A DNA stretch of 64,000 nucleotides from NCBI GenBank assembly GCA_034769895.1, contig CM068370.1, forward strand, positions 36,122,247-36,186,246, given 5' to 3'. The notes under the pieces are model-generated. The model had not been told where the DNA came from. It made no database searches and worked only from the letters and a program-made list of their open reading frames with translations. The position numbers were made by a program, and so were the translations under genes. Numbering within the stretch: position 1 is the first letter of the stretch; every line of letters starts with the position of its first letter. Below are positions 41,801 to 56,600 of this stretch, piece after piece. Source of the DNA: Magicicada septendecula. Taxonomy: Eukaryota; Arthropoda; Insecta; Hemiptera; Cicadidae.

Positions 41801-44308
41801 CTTGGCATTACCAGATTTCTTTTGTATCCTACAGTCATTACACTGACAAGATGACCGAACAGTCTTCGTTGCTCCTGTTCAGTTATTCTTCTCATGTTTC
41901 TACTAATTCTTGTTCTTTCTTCTCTATTAGGTCTCTGCTTTCGCCACTCTCCTGTTATGCTCCTCATCTGCTCTCGTCGTCTTCTCACGCGAATCTCCTT
42001 CTAGATTTGAACACTTTGTGTATGCGTGCAGGAGATCTATTAGTTTATGCGTCTATCCTAGTGTCTCAAGTTTTTTTTTTCATTTACACGTACTTTAATT
42101 TTACCGCAGAGCACGGAAACGCACCGTAAACAAAAGAAGCAAAGTATTATGTCTGTATTATATAAGTATTCTTTGTTTGCGTGTCGGTAGTAGTGTTTTT
42201 GTACAAATCGGCCGCAACGTGGTTTGAATTGACGCTCGTGTGCACTTGTAACAACAACAACAACAACAACAACACAGATTACGAATGTCGGTTTCGAGAT
42301 CACGTGGTCACATTCTATCACTGTGTCAGTCAGTTAAACGATTGTAATAGGAAGTGCACACTCAAGACGAAGGAGAAAGTTCCAATCGCTTACAAATATA
42401 GTAACTGCGACAGAGAAGTGCAAAGTAAACACTACGTTACTGCTCTCTGAATGCGCGAGTGCGCGCGCGCGTGACGCAACAGCACGCGATTGCAGGCCGC
42501 TCCGGCCGCCACGGACACAAATTTTGTTTTCGTATAATTAATCATTTTTCCGTGTTTGTGGATCAGGAAGTGGGTGAAAGTAACGCGCTGAAGGAATTCT
42601 ATCGAACAGTGCACTGTGAACTTCTTACCCGTCCAGTATGTATAATTTATGATACTTTTACCGTAATGATAATTGATGTTTACTGTTCTGTGTCGGAGAG
42701 CTCCGTGTTCACCACACAGTATGATGACCGTTATGAAGATTGTACATCGGGTTCTCGGCTAACTGGATCGCTTAACTGGATATTAAAAAAATAATAAAAA
42801 TCAGACAGGATACTTGAATTTAAAACATTAATAAAATAAATGTTTTAAAGTAACAATACGATATGATGAACACTATCTGCTATGCTACCTGAACTGCAGA
42901 ATTCGCTCGCTGTTTTAAACGGAGTACAATTATCGTCATCATCACTACTCCAAGGACATCACCATTCCGGAACCCATCTCCTCCTCGGTCTACCGACATT
43001 TCTCTTGCCAGTAGGGTGATAACCCGAGGCAGCCACGGGTAGACGGATATCAGGTATGCGGTTCAAGTGTTCACACCTGAGGCCCGTATGAGTTTTGTAA
43101 GTACATATATTTTTTACTTAAGCGGATTACTGGACTGCTGTAAAACCTCCCACCTGGAGGGCCAGGAACTTTGATTTCGGGCTGCTCTTCCCCTGGAGAG
43201 TTGCTTTCACCTCAGCTGACGAGCTCTCTCTGCCCGATCGCAGTAAACTAACTAACTCAGCCCATGTGTGCAGCCGTTGTCCGCCTCCACACTAGATGCA
43301 CACCCTGCTGCCGATGTACACCATCCTGCCAGGTCAGGACCCAGTATAACCCCAGGCTGCCCTGACAGAACCCCAATCTCTCGTTTGCTTACCGATCCAC
43401 TCCGCCGAAGGGATTGAGTACATTTATTATTACGTAAATTTCGATATTAGATAAATTTTCAATTGTGGGAAAATTATAAAAATTTCGATCACTCTATTTC
43501 TTGTGTAATATAACAATTGCAGTCCACGTCTTACTCGTAGATTGTACGTGCGAGCTGCAAGTACCCGGACAAACCTCCTCGTAGCCGGCTTTGGCAAGAA
43601 CCATCCGTGACCAGGTGATTCTTGGAAACGGCCTCGGCAAATACTGTACTAGAACGGCCTAATACGAGCATGCCGTTGTAACGGCCCCTAAACAACAAAA
43701 AATATTCCGTTTCTGGACCCGGGCCTCAAGGCAGGAGCTCCTACCGGTAGTTCGGTATTTGAGGCAGATCCTGTCAGCCCTGACGGGCGGACGACGTTTG
43801 TCGCCGAGCAATGAGTATCGTGAGCGTGGATTGGTAGGCCTACTATAATATTTGTGCTTTTTCATTTTTTGTGACGCATTAAGTTCGTATTTAGTAAAGT
43901 GAAAGGCACTAAGTAAGAAAGGTGAAAGAGTAAATACAGTAATTGAATTAGCAAAACTGTGCCAACAGACGGAAATGAGCCCACTAAAATTCCTTCTTCA
44001 TGATTCGGCAACGTACTGTTCGCTACACGTGTCGTCAGAGCGTATAAACTGGAAAAAGGAGTCTTTACGTTGTTTGTACCGAAATAAAACGTTAGCTGTT
44101 CGCGTAGGGGAACTCATTATAACCTTAACGCAAGTCACACCGCTTGTGCTGCATTATACTTCCCCCTATTCGGATTGAATGTTAAATCAGACAGATTGTA
44201 AGTGTATAAGCACTAGATGTTCTGCTAGCCGTTACAGCATTATAATTACGTTGAATTAAATTGCGACGCCCTATGTATAAAAATAAATAATCAACTAACT
44301 CCTAAATA

Positions 44309-44346
<38 letters not shown>

Positions 44347-45449
44347 TGTTACATGACATTTTTACCATGCCCTAGTAACATAAATATACTATGATTATAT
44401 GAGTAAAAAGTACCAAGAGACATAAGATTTTTAAGAAAGACTTGATTGAACATGTTTTATTTTAATTGTTTATGGTATGTTGTGTTTATCATAGTTAAAA
44501 TGAGGTCAATGATGATAAGTAAGAATAAAACTGTTAATGAACTTACTTATAGAATTTTGTTTTATTTGTGCAGACTGTAAATTTATAAACACAGTCAGTT
44601 AAGGGGAATTATAATGTATTACTAATAGTTATTAGTAATTAGTTTGTGACACATTAATTAATATTATGTATGTTATTCTTAACAAGAAAGTACCAAAATC
44701 ATAGTCAGTTAAATTATATGAATAAGAATTTATATTAAAATAATAAGGAAACAATGTTACTTTGTTAAGAATTATATTTGACATTTAGAACAAGTTATAG
44801 AATAAATAAAGGATTTGAGTTTACAAAATACAGAAAAAGGTTTATTCGTTTCTTATTTCATGAATACAAAATGGGTATGATATACTGAACAAAATATCTG
44901 ATACTGTGAGTTGACTTCAGTAATTAGATTAAGTTGGTAACACTCATCAATTGAAAATCTTAGCAGATTTTTTTTTAAATATGTTTTGATGAGCACAAGT
45001 TATCATATTCATTGCTGAAAGAAAAGATTAAAAGAGAGTTCATTACAGAATAAAGAAACCATATATTATTTAAATAAATTTGAATAAAAATTTATTATTG
45101 ATATTTCACCAATAAAATTTTATTTGCAAACGGTGATTGCAAATTGGCGCTCAACAAACATCCCCCTGAACAGATACTCGTCCTTAATTTAATATTAACA
45201 AAGTATATACAAATAATAACAGAGTTAAACAAGATACAAATTCAGATAAATAACCATAGATTCGATTCTAGATGTAACAAATTGGCTATCCCCATAGTGA
45301 GGCTAAATAACATACAATTTAGAAAGTACGATTACAAGATTTGTATAATATAATACGAGGGTAACACAACACGGTTACACGTTACAATATATATATACAC
45401 ACACACACACACATAAATCGCTTCATAACGTTATCCTACGTCTTCCGCT

Positions 45450-45811
45450 CCCTAGTCTCCATTGGTCTCGATCTAACCAAGATTCTTCTTCCAATTCCCG
45501 GTCTCCCAATTGCCCTGTTGATGTCTTCTCTCCAACTCAACCTAGGTCTTCCTCTTCCCCTACGTCCATCTCAAAATTTTCTTGCGGAGTCGATTATCCG
45601 GCATTCTTTGCACACGCCCAAAGCATCTTAACTGTTTTGTTTTTATGTCGTCGACAAGAGAGTACTGTAACCCCATTATCTCCCGGATTCTGACGTTTCT
45701 TACTTTTTCCAGTTTTGACCTCCCTGCCGCTCTTCGCCAATAATCCATTTCACTAGCTCCAACTAACCAAACCAACATAACCAAACTTAACCAATTAACA
45801 TAAACACCCAA
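45450..45811 (-). pseudogene. LINE C-terminal fragment (copy B of 5930-6291)
   Basis: Identical in reading and breaks to the copy A fragment. Confidence 0.75.
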
Positions 45812-46147
45812 TTTAAAAGCTTACAATCCTGTCCCACGCCGATCCCTTGACGCCATTACGACGCTTCCCACCACCTTTAGCGTCACACGCTCCTCGTCTC
45901 TGGCCGTCTAGGTCTATACGTTTGGCACTAAAACACTCCCTCCTCACCCTCACCTAAAGGTTGTTCACATTATTTAACACAGACACTCTCTCTACTTTCT
46001 GGTACCACCACCTTCTCATCGGCCGGTCTGCGCTGGCGTGCGATCCCAACCAATCAATCCTACCCACACGGCTGAAGGGGGCTTGCCCCAGAACAGCCTG
46101 AGCCTGGCCCTAATCAGGACCAGTCTCGAAAAACTCGAAAAAAAAGG

Positions 46148-46555
46148 GTGGACTAACGGGCCTCTCCCCCTAAAGGGTTGATAAAAGTAGACGAATTTTG
46201 TTAACCTCTTAATTTTTAGACTATTTTATTATTTTTTCATCTTTGCTCGGTAATATTGTAGTAATTACTTTTTAAATATACAAACAGGTTTATCACACAG
46301 ATAGGCCTATATTATTCCCTATATTGGAATATAAAACATAGGAAAATCTATTCAGTAATGTTTCAATAACTCATAGTATGTTTATTGTGTTATTAGCGTT
46401 TTTTCAATAGGATTGATTTTAGGATATTGTCACACGTTTTTAAACCACTTTAGAGATAGTAATGTTGATTAGTCTTCACTTGTGTGTTTTTTTTTTGTAT
46501 GAAGCCCGAATCGACCGGACCCCCGTCCCAAGACCAAATTCTAGATACACCACTG
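46148..46555 (+). mobile_element. hAT-type MITE (copy B of 6627-7034)
   Basis: Same degraded left end and intact right end as copy A. Confidence 0.65.
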
Positions 46556-46781
46556 AGGTATATACATGTATGTATGTATATTTGTTACAAATAAATCGGA
46601 AAGTGAAAGACTGTTGCTGCATAATAAGTCTTGTCCGTTTTTGTAACAGATTAATAACACCATAAATCGTATTAGTGTCTCAAGACAGCTGTAAAAATCC
46701 TAAGTCCGCAAAACTATTGCATCAAAGCAAATCCAAAAATCTTATAAATAAAATTAATAATATAAGTTAATTTTTTAGAGG

Positions 46782-47596
46782 GCATATCCAGTAGAACAGG
46801 CTTAAGAATTTCTGCAGAAAAAACAAATTTCTCACGAACATTAAAAATGCGCCAAAATTCCTGTTAATGGACTTTGGTCGAATAGAGAGGGTTAGAAAAT
46901 TTAAGTATCTAGGAGACATAATTTAACAGAACGGTTTAGAAAAATCTGCTATAGAAGAAAGGATTTATAAAACGGAAAGAGCATATGGTATAACTAAAGA
47001 TATTTACAATAAAAAGTGCATATCTAAAAATGCGAAAATAAGGCATTACAGTACAGTAGTGAGGCCAGAATGCTTATATGCAAGTGAATGTCTAGAATTG
47101 AATTATAATTTAGACAAACTAGAAATATTGCAAAGACGAATTATTAGAAAAATATTAGGCCCACGAAGAACTTCAGAAGGTTGAAAATTAAGAAGTAATG
47201 ATGAAATATATCAAAGTATAGAAAATATAAAGGAAACGATGAGAAAAAGAAGACTATTATTTTTTGGACATTTATATAGAATGGACGACAATAGGTTGAT
47301 AAAGCAAATCTTCAGATATCTGTGGGGGAAGAAGTCAACATCAAGTTGGAAAAAAGAAGGATTTAGAAAATAATAATATACACGCAGAAGAAGCAATGGA
47401 CAGAGAAGTTTTTCGGGCAAAAGTGTTGAAATTGGAGGGAGTCCAGGGTAGGAGAGATAAAAACGTAGGTTCAAAGTGAACTGAAGACAGGAAAAAGAAA
47501 CACAGTGAGAAGATGAAAGAATAATAGAAAAAAGAAAAGAACAAAGAGTAAAGAATTGAAATTGGCATGTGGGTCTTAGATGGCCGATAAAAAATT
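46782..47596 (+). pseudogene. LINE C-terminal fragment (copy B of 7261-8075)
   Basis: Same stops and frame slips as copy A. Confidence 0.75.
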
Positions 47597-48220
47597 AATA
47601 CTATGTGCCTGTGTCAGCATCGTGAATAATTAGTTTAGTGTCCGATTTTATGTGCAAGTTTACTATGGACGGAATTCCTTAGACTTTCACGGCCGGCTTC
47701 AGAATTGTTGGAATTATTATTTGCCAGCTGTTATGCCGTGGTCTACTGCTTGTGCTCAAGATAGACCTTTCGGCCCCACCGTCGGAGACCGTATTCAGTG
47801 TCAGAAACGATTAAAACAATTGTCACGGTGTCCGCTAATTTATCCCAGTACTGAGGTAGATCGTCTATACCTTGGACCCCCTCTGAAGCCCAAATTCTAG
47901 ATACGCCCATGATCTGCAAAGGAATTATCTAATTGAGAACTTAGATAAGCTATTCACGAAACATTGATAAATAACCTTAATATAGTAACGGAATATGAAT
48001 TTTTCTAAACAATTTTTCCATTTGTAGAACTAAAAGACAGGTAATATTGTAATTAAAATTTAACTTTTATCTAGTAAAACTACCGTCATTTAGTTATTAT
48101 GTATTAACGCTTTATGTAATATACATCAGATATGTAACAGAGTTATATAAAATCTTTTAAAAATAAATTCTTACTTAATTTAAAATGCATGTTGGTTCTT
48201 GGTATCCAAGTCACGTAGGA

Positions 48221-49241
48221 ATAGTAGATTATAGATAAATAAATCACCTTGTATCCGTCGTGTGACTTCGTTGTACGTCGATTAAAATGACGCGTTTCGG
48301 AACATATGCTCCATCATCAGATTAAATCACTCTACTGAGGTCGTTAACAGTTAAAATCACATGTTACACATAATTTTCAACTAATGTAACTCACTCGCTT
48401 TCTAAATGGTGCGCACCACATCGAAGCCGATCGGACACTGAATTATTATCTGAGTGATTACGCCTAAGCAGGTTCAATGCTGTATCGTATAGCGGGTTGG
48501 ATTTAAAATTTAAATGGTCATTCAATATGAAGTCTCGGCTGTTTATGTTATTATATGCTTTGATATTTCGAACTCTTCTATTGCGTCCATGTAACGGCCT
48601 TTGTTGCACACATGTAGGGGTATCAAATTAGATTTGAAATCGGTGTAATTATGATTGTGTAAGATTAAATGGCGGGCAAAGTTGGACTTAATATTATTTA
48701 GGTGACATTTTGGTGTGTGCTCTTTAAATCGTTTGAGGAAAGCTCTCCCCGTTTGACCAATGTAAAAACTGTTACATCCGTTACATGATAATTGATATAT
48801 GCCGGATTTCTTTTCTAAAGGTATGGGTTTTCTGTGACGTAGTATTTTTAATAGACTATTGTTTGTTTTGAAGGTAGCGGTAATATTCAATTTATTAAAT
48901 GTGGAGGTTAGAATCTTTGGCATTATATTTGTGAATGTGGTAGAAATAAATGTTGTTCTTGTATCCTTATCTACTGGGGACTTGGATTTTCGGATTTTAT
49001 GTTTCTTGATGAGATTTTCAATTTACGTGTTTTTGTAACCATTAGCTAAGGCTATATGGTTAATGGTATTCAACTCCTCACGGTAATCATCATCACTGAG
49101 AGGCACTGCCAACAATCTGCGGACAAATTAATTATAAGCTGCCAACTTTTGCGAGAAGGGATGTGATACATGCTGACTCTTATGTTATTCACGTAGGGTA
49201 TTACATGGAGTTATAAACTTATGTTAGTATTAATACCGATA
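48221..49241 (-). pseudogene. Penelope-like element (copy B of 8700-9720)
   Basis: Same GIY-YIG frame (48923-48543) and shifted tail (48609-48391) as copy A. A few SNPs are present, for example near 49128. Confidence 0.85.
48280..48328 (-). ncRNA. Type I hammerhead ribozyme motif (copy B)
   Basis: Identical 49-nt motif to 8759-8807, in the duplicated PLE. Confidence 0.75.
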
Positions 49242-49440
49242 TGTTAATGGATAATATAACAATACCTGTATAGAAAAAAACATGTTAGAAGTGTTACAGT
49301 GGTATAGAGTGTTTCTCTCAGTACCTTCAATTGATATTAGACTATCAGCTTTTCCTTTTGAAACAAATTTACGAATTTTGGTATTCATGTTAGGTGACGT
49401 AAGTTCCAGACGTTCTGTGGGACAAATAACCGTATTTTGT

Positions 49441-49851
49441 TTTTAGAAATAAAGTGCGTCGAGACACAAAATTAAAGTTCTGCAAAGTTATGGTGGTCCC
49501 TGTACTGTCTTATGGGTGTGACGTATGACAACGACCAAGAAACAAGACAGTAAAATACAGGCCTTGGAAATGGCGTTCTTAAAAGGTGTTCTGAACTTGA
49601 CCGTATAAAGAATGAGGCCACAAGAGAAGAGTTGCAAGTTCTTAACTTGAATGAAAAATTAAAAGATTAAAAACAACGGTAGAAAGAATGTCAGATTCCA
49701 GACCGGCCAAACCAAGTCTGGAAATACAAACCTATAGGACACAGGTGTGTGGGTAGACCCAGGAAGAGATGGCTGGAGGAGCTTTGAATGCGGAACAGAC
49801 AGCACCTCGCCTATGCCATGTTTTGAAGATGATGAAGAAACAAGTTTCGTC
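49441..49851 (+). pseudogene. LINE C-terminal fragment (copy B of 9920-10330)
   Basis: Same breaks as copy A; one SNP near 49499 ('ggtccc' for 'ggtctc'). Confidence 0.7.
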
Positions 49852-50543
49852 TATAATAAGATTCCAGTTACAATTGTTGTTTTGTTTTTCTTCTATTTTT
49901 CGCAAAAATACGAGAACAAATAAAGAAAAACGTTCATCGCTGATTACAAAACTGATATCGAAATAGACTATACACTAGTATTCTCTGTAATAATTCCTAT
50001 AAGTAGCAGAGAATCGGTGACTGCAAGGAATCTGGTGTTGCCGATGAGTGTTTTGCACGTCTTGTGCTGTCCGATAAACAAATATTTCGTCTCGGAAGAC
50101 TCAAATAATCGTGTGATGCTTGACTTTTCAAAATAAATGGAACCGCCGTGCTTTGATTTCACGGTAGAGTCAAATTCTTTTATGATGTACTTAAATAAGA
50201 AAAAAGTCTGCATTGCGAATTGCTGTGAAACGAAAACATTACTCCTGTTTCTTACTTCATTGTTCTGTAAGAAAAAAAAAGAATTATAAGAAGTAAATGA
50301 TTGTGTTCGAAATAATTACACACTTTATTGTACAACCTTCAAAGTGTAACAAAAGTTTGTGTGTTTTATATACGTGTCACATCGTTTTCAACAGTTTTTC
50401 TTTGTGGCTCATTGAACGTACATCCTTTGGTTGAAAGAAAACAGCCTCTATATCTTGTTCTTATTCTCACGAAACATAATTAGTATAAATAATAAAAACA
50501 CGAAAAAATACTTCAACGAAGGGCCAGGCCAAGGCCAGTCTTA

Positions 50544-50851
50544 TCCAAGCGGCTGAAATGAAATTTCTAAGGCACGTGGCAGGGTATAGCCTCCGTGATC
50601 ATGGAAGAAACACAGACATACGGCAGGAACTGAATATTATGAGTACACTTGACACGATTGCCCATTATCGGCTGAATTGGCGGGAACACCTTCGCCGAAT
50701 GGACGACTGGCGCATCCCCAAACAAGTATGGAACGGAGAGGTGTGGGACGATCGAGGAAACGCTGGAGTGACCCGTTTTAGGCTCTTTGACCGTTTGAGA
50801 CCGGAACAAACCATCTTTGTTTTAATTCTTGCAGATGTTGATGATGAAAAA
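50544..50851 (+). pseudogene. LINE C-terminal fragment (copy B of 11023-11330)
   Basis: As copy A, with 'NWREHLRR' in place of 'NWWEHLRR'. Confidence 0.75.
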
Positions 50852-51507
50852 TACTGTAGGATAAACGGTTAGTGTTTTTAATGAAGGTAAGTATACACGG
50901 AAAACGAATATATATTGTTGTAATTACTACTAATACCCGGGTTGTGTTAGGCCGTGGTCCAGTTTTGTTGTTGACAAACGTTTTGACCCCCCCCCCCCTC
51001 CCTGGGAGACCATCATCAGTATCTGAGTTTTTCACGGTGTCCGCCAATTCATCGATGTTGCGACCGAAATGTTTGCCAACAACAACTGTGAACCACGCCC
51101 TAAGGGCCAGGCTAATAGTAGCAATTTCACCAATGTCGAAACCGCCCGTGAAAGCTTAAGAACTTCCATAAAATTTGTCTTAATAAGTGAACGCAAACTC
51201 TCACGGTCGGTGTTCTCAAAGTTATCAGATATGTTTACCGAGCTATTAGACCGTGATCATAAACTACATACATTTTCAATTAAGTGAAACGTTATCTATA
51301 CTGACAAAGCTGAAGGTGATAAACTTTGTGAATAATGTTACGCGTAGCTTACTAAGAGAAACTATCAGCCGTTACGTATTGAAAAAAACTTGAGTTACTT
51401 AATGTTTATTTGAAAAAAAAGATATACGTGTACGATCATACATTACATTGTATACAAAATAATACAGCGTACACTCTCAGTCTAACAAAGGCATAAGAAA
51501 TTAACAT

Positions 51508-51585
51508 TCTTCTTCTTCTTCTTCTTCTTCTTCTTCTTCTTCTTCTTCTTCTTCTTCTTCTTCTTCTTCTTTTTCTTCTTCTTCC
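51508..51585 (+). repeat. (CTT)n microsatellite (copy B, shorter allele)
   Basis: Counterpart of 11984-12087, about eight triplets shorter. Confidence 0.95.
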
Positions 51586-51981
51586 TTCAAGCATTAGGCC
51601 TGCGGGTTATGTTAACTTGAAACACCGGACGATTCTTAATTTATTCTTTAATGGGCCATAATACCTTCTCTCGCACCACTGAATCTGGTCGAAAAATCTG
51701 GCATTTCAAAAAATCTAAATTTTTGACCGCGACCTAATAGCCCGGTAAACATATCTGATAACTAGAATATATCTTACCTACCGCTGAACAAAATAGTTAT
51801 CTCTGATTTAAACGACACTTTCATTAACTGTGGTCGACATAATAGCTCAAGAACAGCGATTTCACAGGGTCACCTGAACACAACCTCCCTCCCCCACACA
51901 AACACACACACATACGAATGGAAAAAAGACAAATCACCCACAAAAGAACGGAGATACCCACAATAACTTATTAGAACTATA

Positions 51982-52169
51982 CAAGGTCTATATAAAGGAA
52001 CAAGAATAGCTGTTAAAATTAATTATTAGGATATCTCAACAAATATGTGTCAATCAAGGTGTTAGACAAGGGTGAAACATCTAGTGAGCCCTGGTATTAG
52101 GTTATCACGAGACACACATTTGAATGTGCTGTTGTTTGCTGACGACTTGCTTGTAATTCAAAATAAATT
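51982..52169 (+). pseudogene. LINE RT palm fragment (copy B)
   Basis: Same reading and breaks as 12483-12670. Confidence 0.8.
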
Positions 52170-53198
52170 GAAGACTTGCTTGTGTGTATATGTGTGTGAT
52201 TGTTTTATGAACACACACATACACACACACAGACACACACACAGAATGTACTAGATACAGACAGATAGTTATAGTCAGAAAGTACCTTTAACTTTAAGCT
52301 TGTTTATGAAATTGTGTAGGCATACATGCTGTAGGACAAGTGGGGGTATAAAGAAATTATCTAGTTCCATTATCGTTATTTCCGATCTGATTGTGAGCTG
52401 TGAAGCTTGAAAGAGCTAATCGGAATAATTTTTTTCTATAGTGGTGTGCAACAGTGTTAATTCTGTTTGCTTTTATGGATTTTCCAGTTGGCGATTTCAG
52501 ACATCTACTTAAAAATCTGGCGGTAAAAATGATTACGAGCAGCTGGCTTTGCATGGTATATGCCACATTACAGCTTAATGCGTTCAGACAAAAAGCAGAT
52601 CGTTTTCACATTAAAAGGAGACAAGTACACTTGAACAGAAACAGTACTTTACTGTTTAAAAATAAATAGAACCTGTATTGGGTAATTTGACAAACGTTGT
52701 TGGGTAATTTTAACATTTCTGGCATTGTTGTGGAACATTGAACACGGTGAGCAGTCTTGAGAAAAGTGAAAGGCTCTAAGTAAGAAAGACGAACGAGTTA
52801 ATGCGGTAATTAAATTAGTAAAGCGCTAAGAGACGGAAACGGGCCCACTGTACGGTAATTACTTCATTCCAATTCTGCAGAGTACTGTTTACTCTACGTG
52901 CCGTAAAGCTTCTAGACGGGGTCGGTGACCAAACGGTCCTTGAAATCCTGCACATACACAATGTTCGTGCGTATGGTACACCCAAGTTATTGTCCAGGTA
53001 ATTAATTATTTCTAAATAAGAAATTATTGTAATTATTTTGAAATGCGATTACCTTTTTAAATTTCACGTACGTATTTTACGTTTTACTACTACTTGTCCA
53101 GTAATCATCAAAAGAACATTAGACAAGGTTACCAAACTTGTGTGCCAAACTTGAACGACCGGTTTGCAATTCGACCTGTATTACAAAACTTCTATTAC

Positions 53199-53254
53199 TC
53201 TCATTGCAACAACAACAGCAACAACAATTACTACTACCACTACCACTCCTACTA

Positions 53255-53325
<71 letters not shown>

Positions 53326-53383
53326 GCTGCTACTACTACTACTGCTACTACTGCTACTGCTGGTACTACTACTACTACTGCTA

Positions 53384-53421
<38 letters not shown>

Positions 53422-53467
53422 ACTACTACTACTGCTACTACTACTGCTGCTGCTGCTGCTGCTACTA
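53199..53467 (+). repeat. Compound triplet array (copy B)
   Basis: Counterpart of 13700-13977 with different block lengths. Confidence 0.95.
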
Positions 53468-53640
53468 TAAGTGGTTGATTTCTAAAATTATAGGTGCCGG
53501 AACGCATCAATTCAATAGTTGTACAGACACAAATATATACTTCTATTTTATATTAGCTCGAGATCTTGTTCACTATGCAGTCTGTTTTCAATAAATTTGT
53601 TCAGTGCCTCATACAATTTTTCAGGGCCTACGGGATTATT

Positions 53641-56600
53641 CAGTGGCGGCGCTAACAAAACGGGGGCCCCCCCGCGAAACTAATTAGGGGGCCCTATAAA
53701 AATGGTTAAATTTTGTATACGTAATAGGGGAAAATACTCAAATGAATTTCTATTTACGTGTGTTTCACAACAATGGTTTGTGAATACTTTCTCGTCTATC
53801 ACAAAGCGTTTGCAATTTGCAAAGGATGTTTTACACGTATACAAACTCTTAAAATTCATTGTTGCTAAGTAGACAAAGTTCTATACAAACTATAAAAAAA
53901 CCAAAATAAAAAGAATTATTTATTTTTACGTCAAAGATCTAAATTCAGACTATGAAACAGTACCGCACACAGAGTGTTAAAAATTTTTACTTAAAAACGA
54001 ATATCAAAGTAACATTCTAGCTTTTTTCAAACATTTAAATTAGTTTGTAACTGAATTTGTGAAATTCTTGAATATACTCTATACACGTTCTCCTTAAGTC
54101 TAATCCAATTCAATAACACTCGAACTCAAGTAATGTACAATATTTACAGATGAGGATCAACCAAAGTTCACTGTTTTCCTAAGCCTAGTCTTCTTTTTTT
54201 AATAGCTAAGAACTTTTCAACCACTTCGTTGATATTAGTTTTCTGTGTCTCTTCATGCTCAATGCTTAACAGTGCCAAGTCACTCAACCGAGTTTGGACC
54301 ATGGCACTTCTTAAGTATGACTTAATTAATTTAAGTTTTGAAAAGCTTCTTTCCGCTGTAGCTGTTGTGACAGGTATGGATAAATAAAGCTGCAAAGCTG
54401 TAGTTAAGTCTGGGAGGCAGCTCATAAGGCAGCTGTTTTCTTCAACCAGTAAATTCATCATTTCTCGAATGCTTTTCTTGTGTACAATTTCTTTGGCCAT
54501 CAGAGCTTTGAAGGATATTACTTGGTCAGGCAGTGATGTGGAAAGGTCACCAGGATACACATTTACCAGAGCCTTACTTTTCTCCACTATTGTCTCTTGT
54601 GAGAAGTTTACTAAATTCTGAGGCGTCAGGAATGAAAACCTATCATCAATGCAACGCAATCCTTCGAATCTCATTTGTAGCTGAGCTATTACAATATCTA
54701 GTGTTGCATTGAAAACTTTTACTTCAAATGATTTCACTGGGTCGTCAATTCTATGGTCAACTGATAATTCAACAAAGAAGCGTTTTACAACTCGCTTACG
54801 CTTATTTTTCATGTTACAAGTTATGTCCCATGACTGGGCCAACTGTTTAGCACCAGCAAGAAAGCCGGCAAAGTCCTTTCTTAAAACTTTTAACTCATCA
54901 CAAGCGCGGCTTAGAAACTGCCACGCTCTGCCTAGGTCAACAGTTGGCCTCTGTAGTGCTTTTGAAGTTATATTTACATTCTCTAAAATCTTAGTTTCAA
55001 GGCAGAGCACAAGAATAAATTCAAAGTTTTCCAGGTGGTTTCTAATTGCTAATGCTTCTTCTGCCTCGGGTTTTTTTGAGCTGTATAGAATAATTTGTCA
55101 AACACTTAATCACAATTTTGAAATCATTTCTTAAAGGTAACAGACAGTCGTGTCTAGAAGACCACCTTGTTGGACATAGCTTTTTTAAAGTTAGATTTTT
55201 GGCAGAGCTGTCTTCTTTAACGGCAGTGTTAAGTTCTTGCCATCTATGTAAGCTTTCACTGAAAAACACATAAGTTTTCTGTACTATGTCATAAAATTAT
55301 CTTATTTCAGAAATATTTGATACTGAATCATTGATCACCAAGTTCAGGTTATGTGCAGCACAGTGTACGTAATCCGCGTTTGGGACTATTTCAGGTTATG
55401 TGCAGCACAGTGTACGTAATCCGCGTTTGGGACTATATCCATAATTCTTTTCTGTAACCCAGAGTATTTCCCGCTCATTGTTGCTGCACCGTCATAACCT
55501 TGACCTCTACACTTACTAATGTCAATTTCATTTGTTTTCAAAAAGTCTAAAATCTTACTTTGAAACCCCTCACTGTTGGGATCCTTTATTTCTTGAAATC
55601 TCAAAACGGACTCACTAATCACAGTTTTATAATTGCCAGGAGATTCTTCTACTATGTTAATGTATCTGATTACAACACTCATTTGGTCAATCTTAGATAT
55701 GTCTTGTGTGCTATCAACAATTATAGAAAAAAAAGGAGACGAGTGAATCTGTTTTAGTAAGGCAGTCAATACTGATTTTCCTAGCAAGTTAATGATTTCA
55801 TTTGAATGTCATAGTGGAGGTATTTTGATCTGGTTTTTTCATTTTCTAAGTGTGCACTAAGGAGAGAATCGTAGAGAGAAATTAAAGATAGTATGTTCAA
55901 AAAATTTCCACTTTCAGGATTTATTTCATGTAATGATTCTCTATGGCCAAGAAACGGCAATGAACACAGTGCCATGGTTCGAATGACATCCACAATCTGT
56001 ATGAAAATATCTTTCCATTTTTTCCGCTCATCGGAAATTTGATCAGCTACCGTTTTACTCTTTTTCCAAGTGGCATACGTGAGACAAGATTGTAAATGAG
56101 CATTGCTACTTTCATGAACTTTAATTTTTTTACTGAGACCTTTCCAATCTCTAATATCGCCTTCACGCCAGCTTTGGGCATCAGCACTTTGGCTGAAAAG
56201 CCAACATGGTAAACAATAGACTCCATCTAGATTACGAGAGTAACAAAGCCAAAACCTGTGAACAATTTGGCCTGCTGCAGTTTTGAAAGAATAATATGCT
56301 GTACTGAAAGACCGCTTAGAAACAGAATCCTTCGGGAAAGGACCCTTTGTTTGACAAAGTTCACTTAACGTTATTAACTTTTTCACCTCGTCTGTCATTG
56401 TAGCTTGATTTTTATAGAATGCAATATCTGTCTCAAAACTTTGGCAGTTTGGATCGGAAGGGCCTGCTAAACTAGTTTTATTTGCGTGATTACTTATAAC
56501 TTCAGTTGGTTCAAACTGATTTTCTGGTCCAGGTATGTCTTCGGACTGGCGAACACATTCAATGCCTAGCAGTTGTTCTTCTTGTTCATATTGCAGTTGC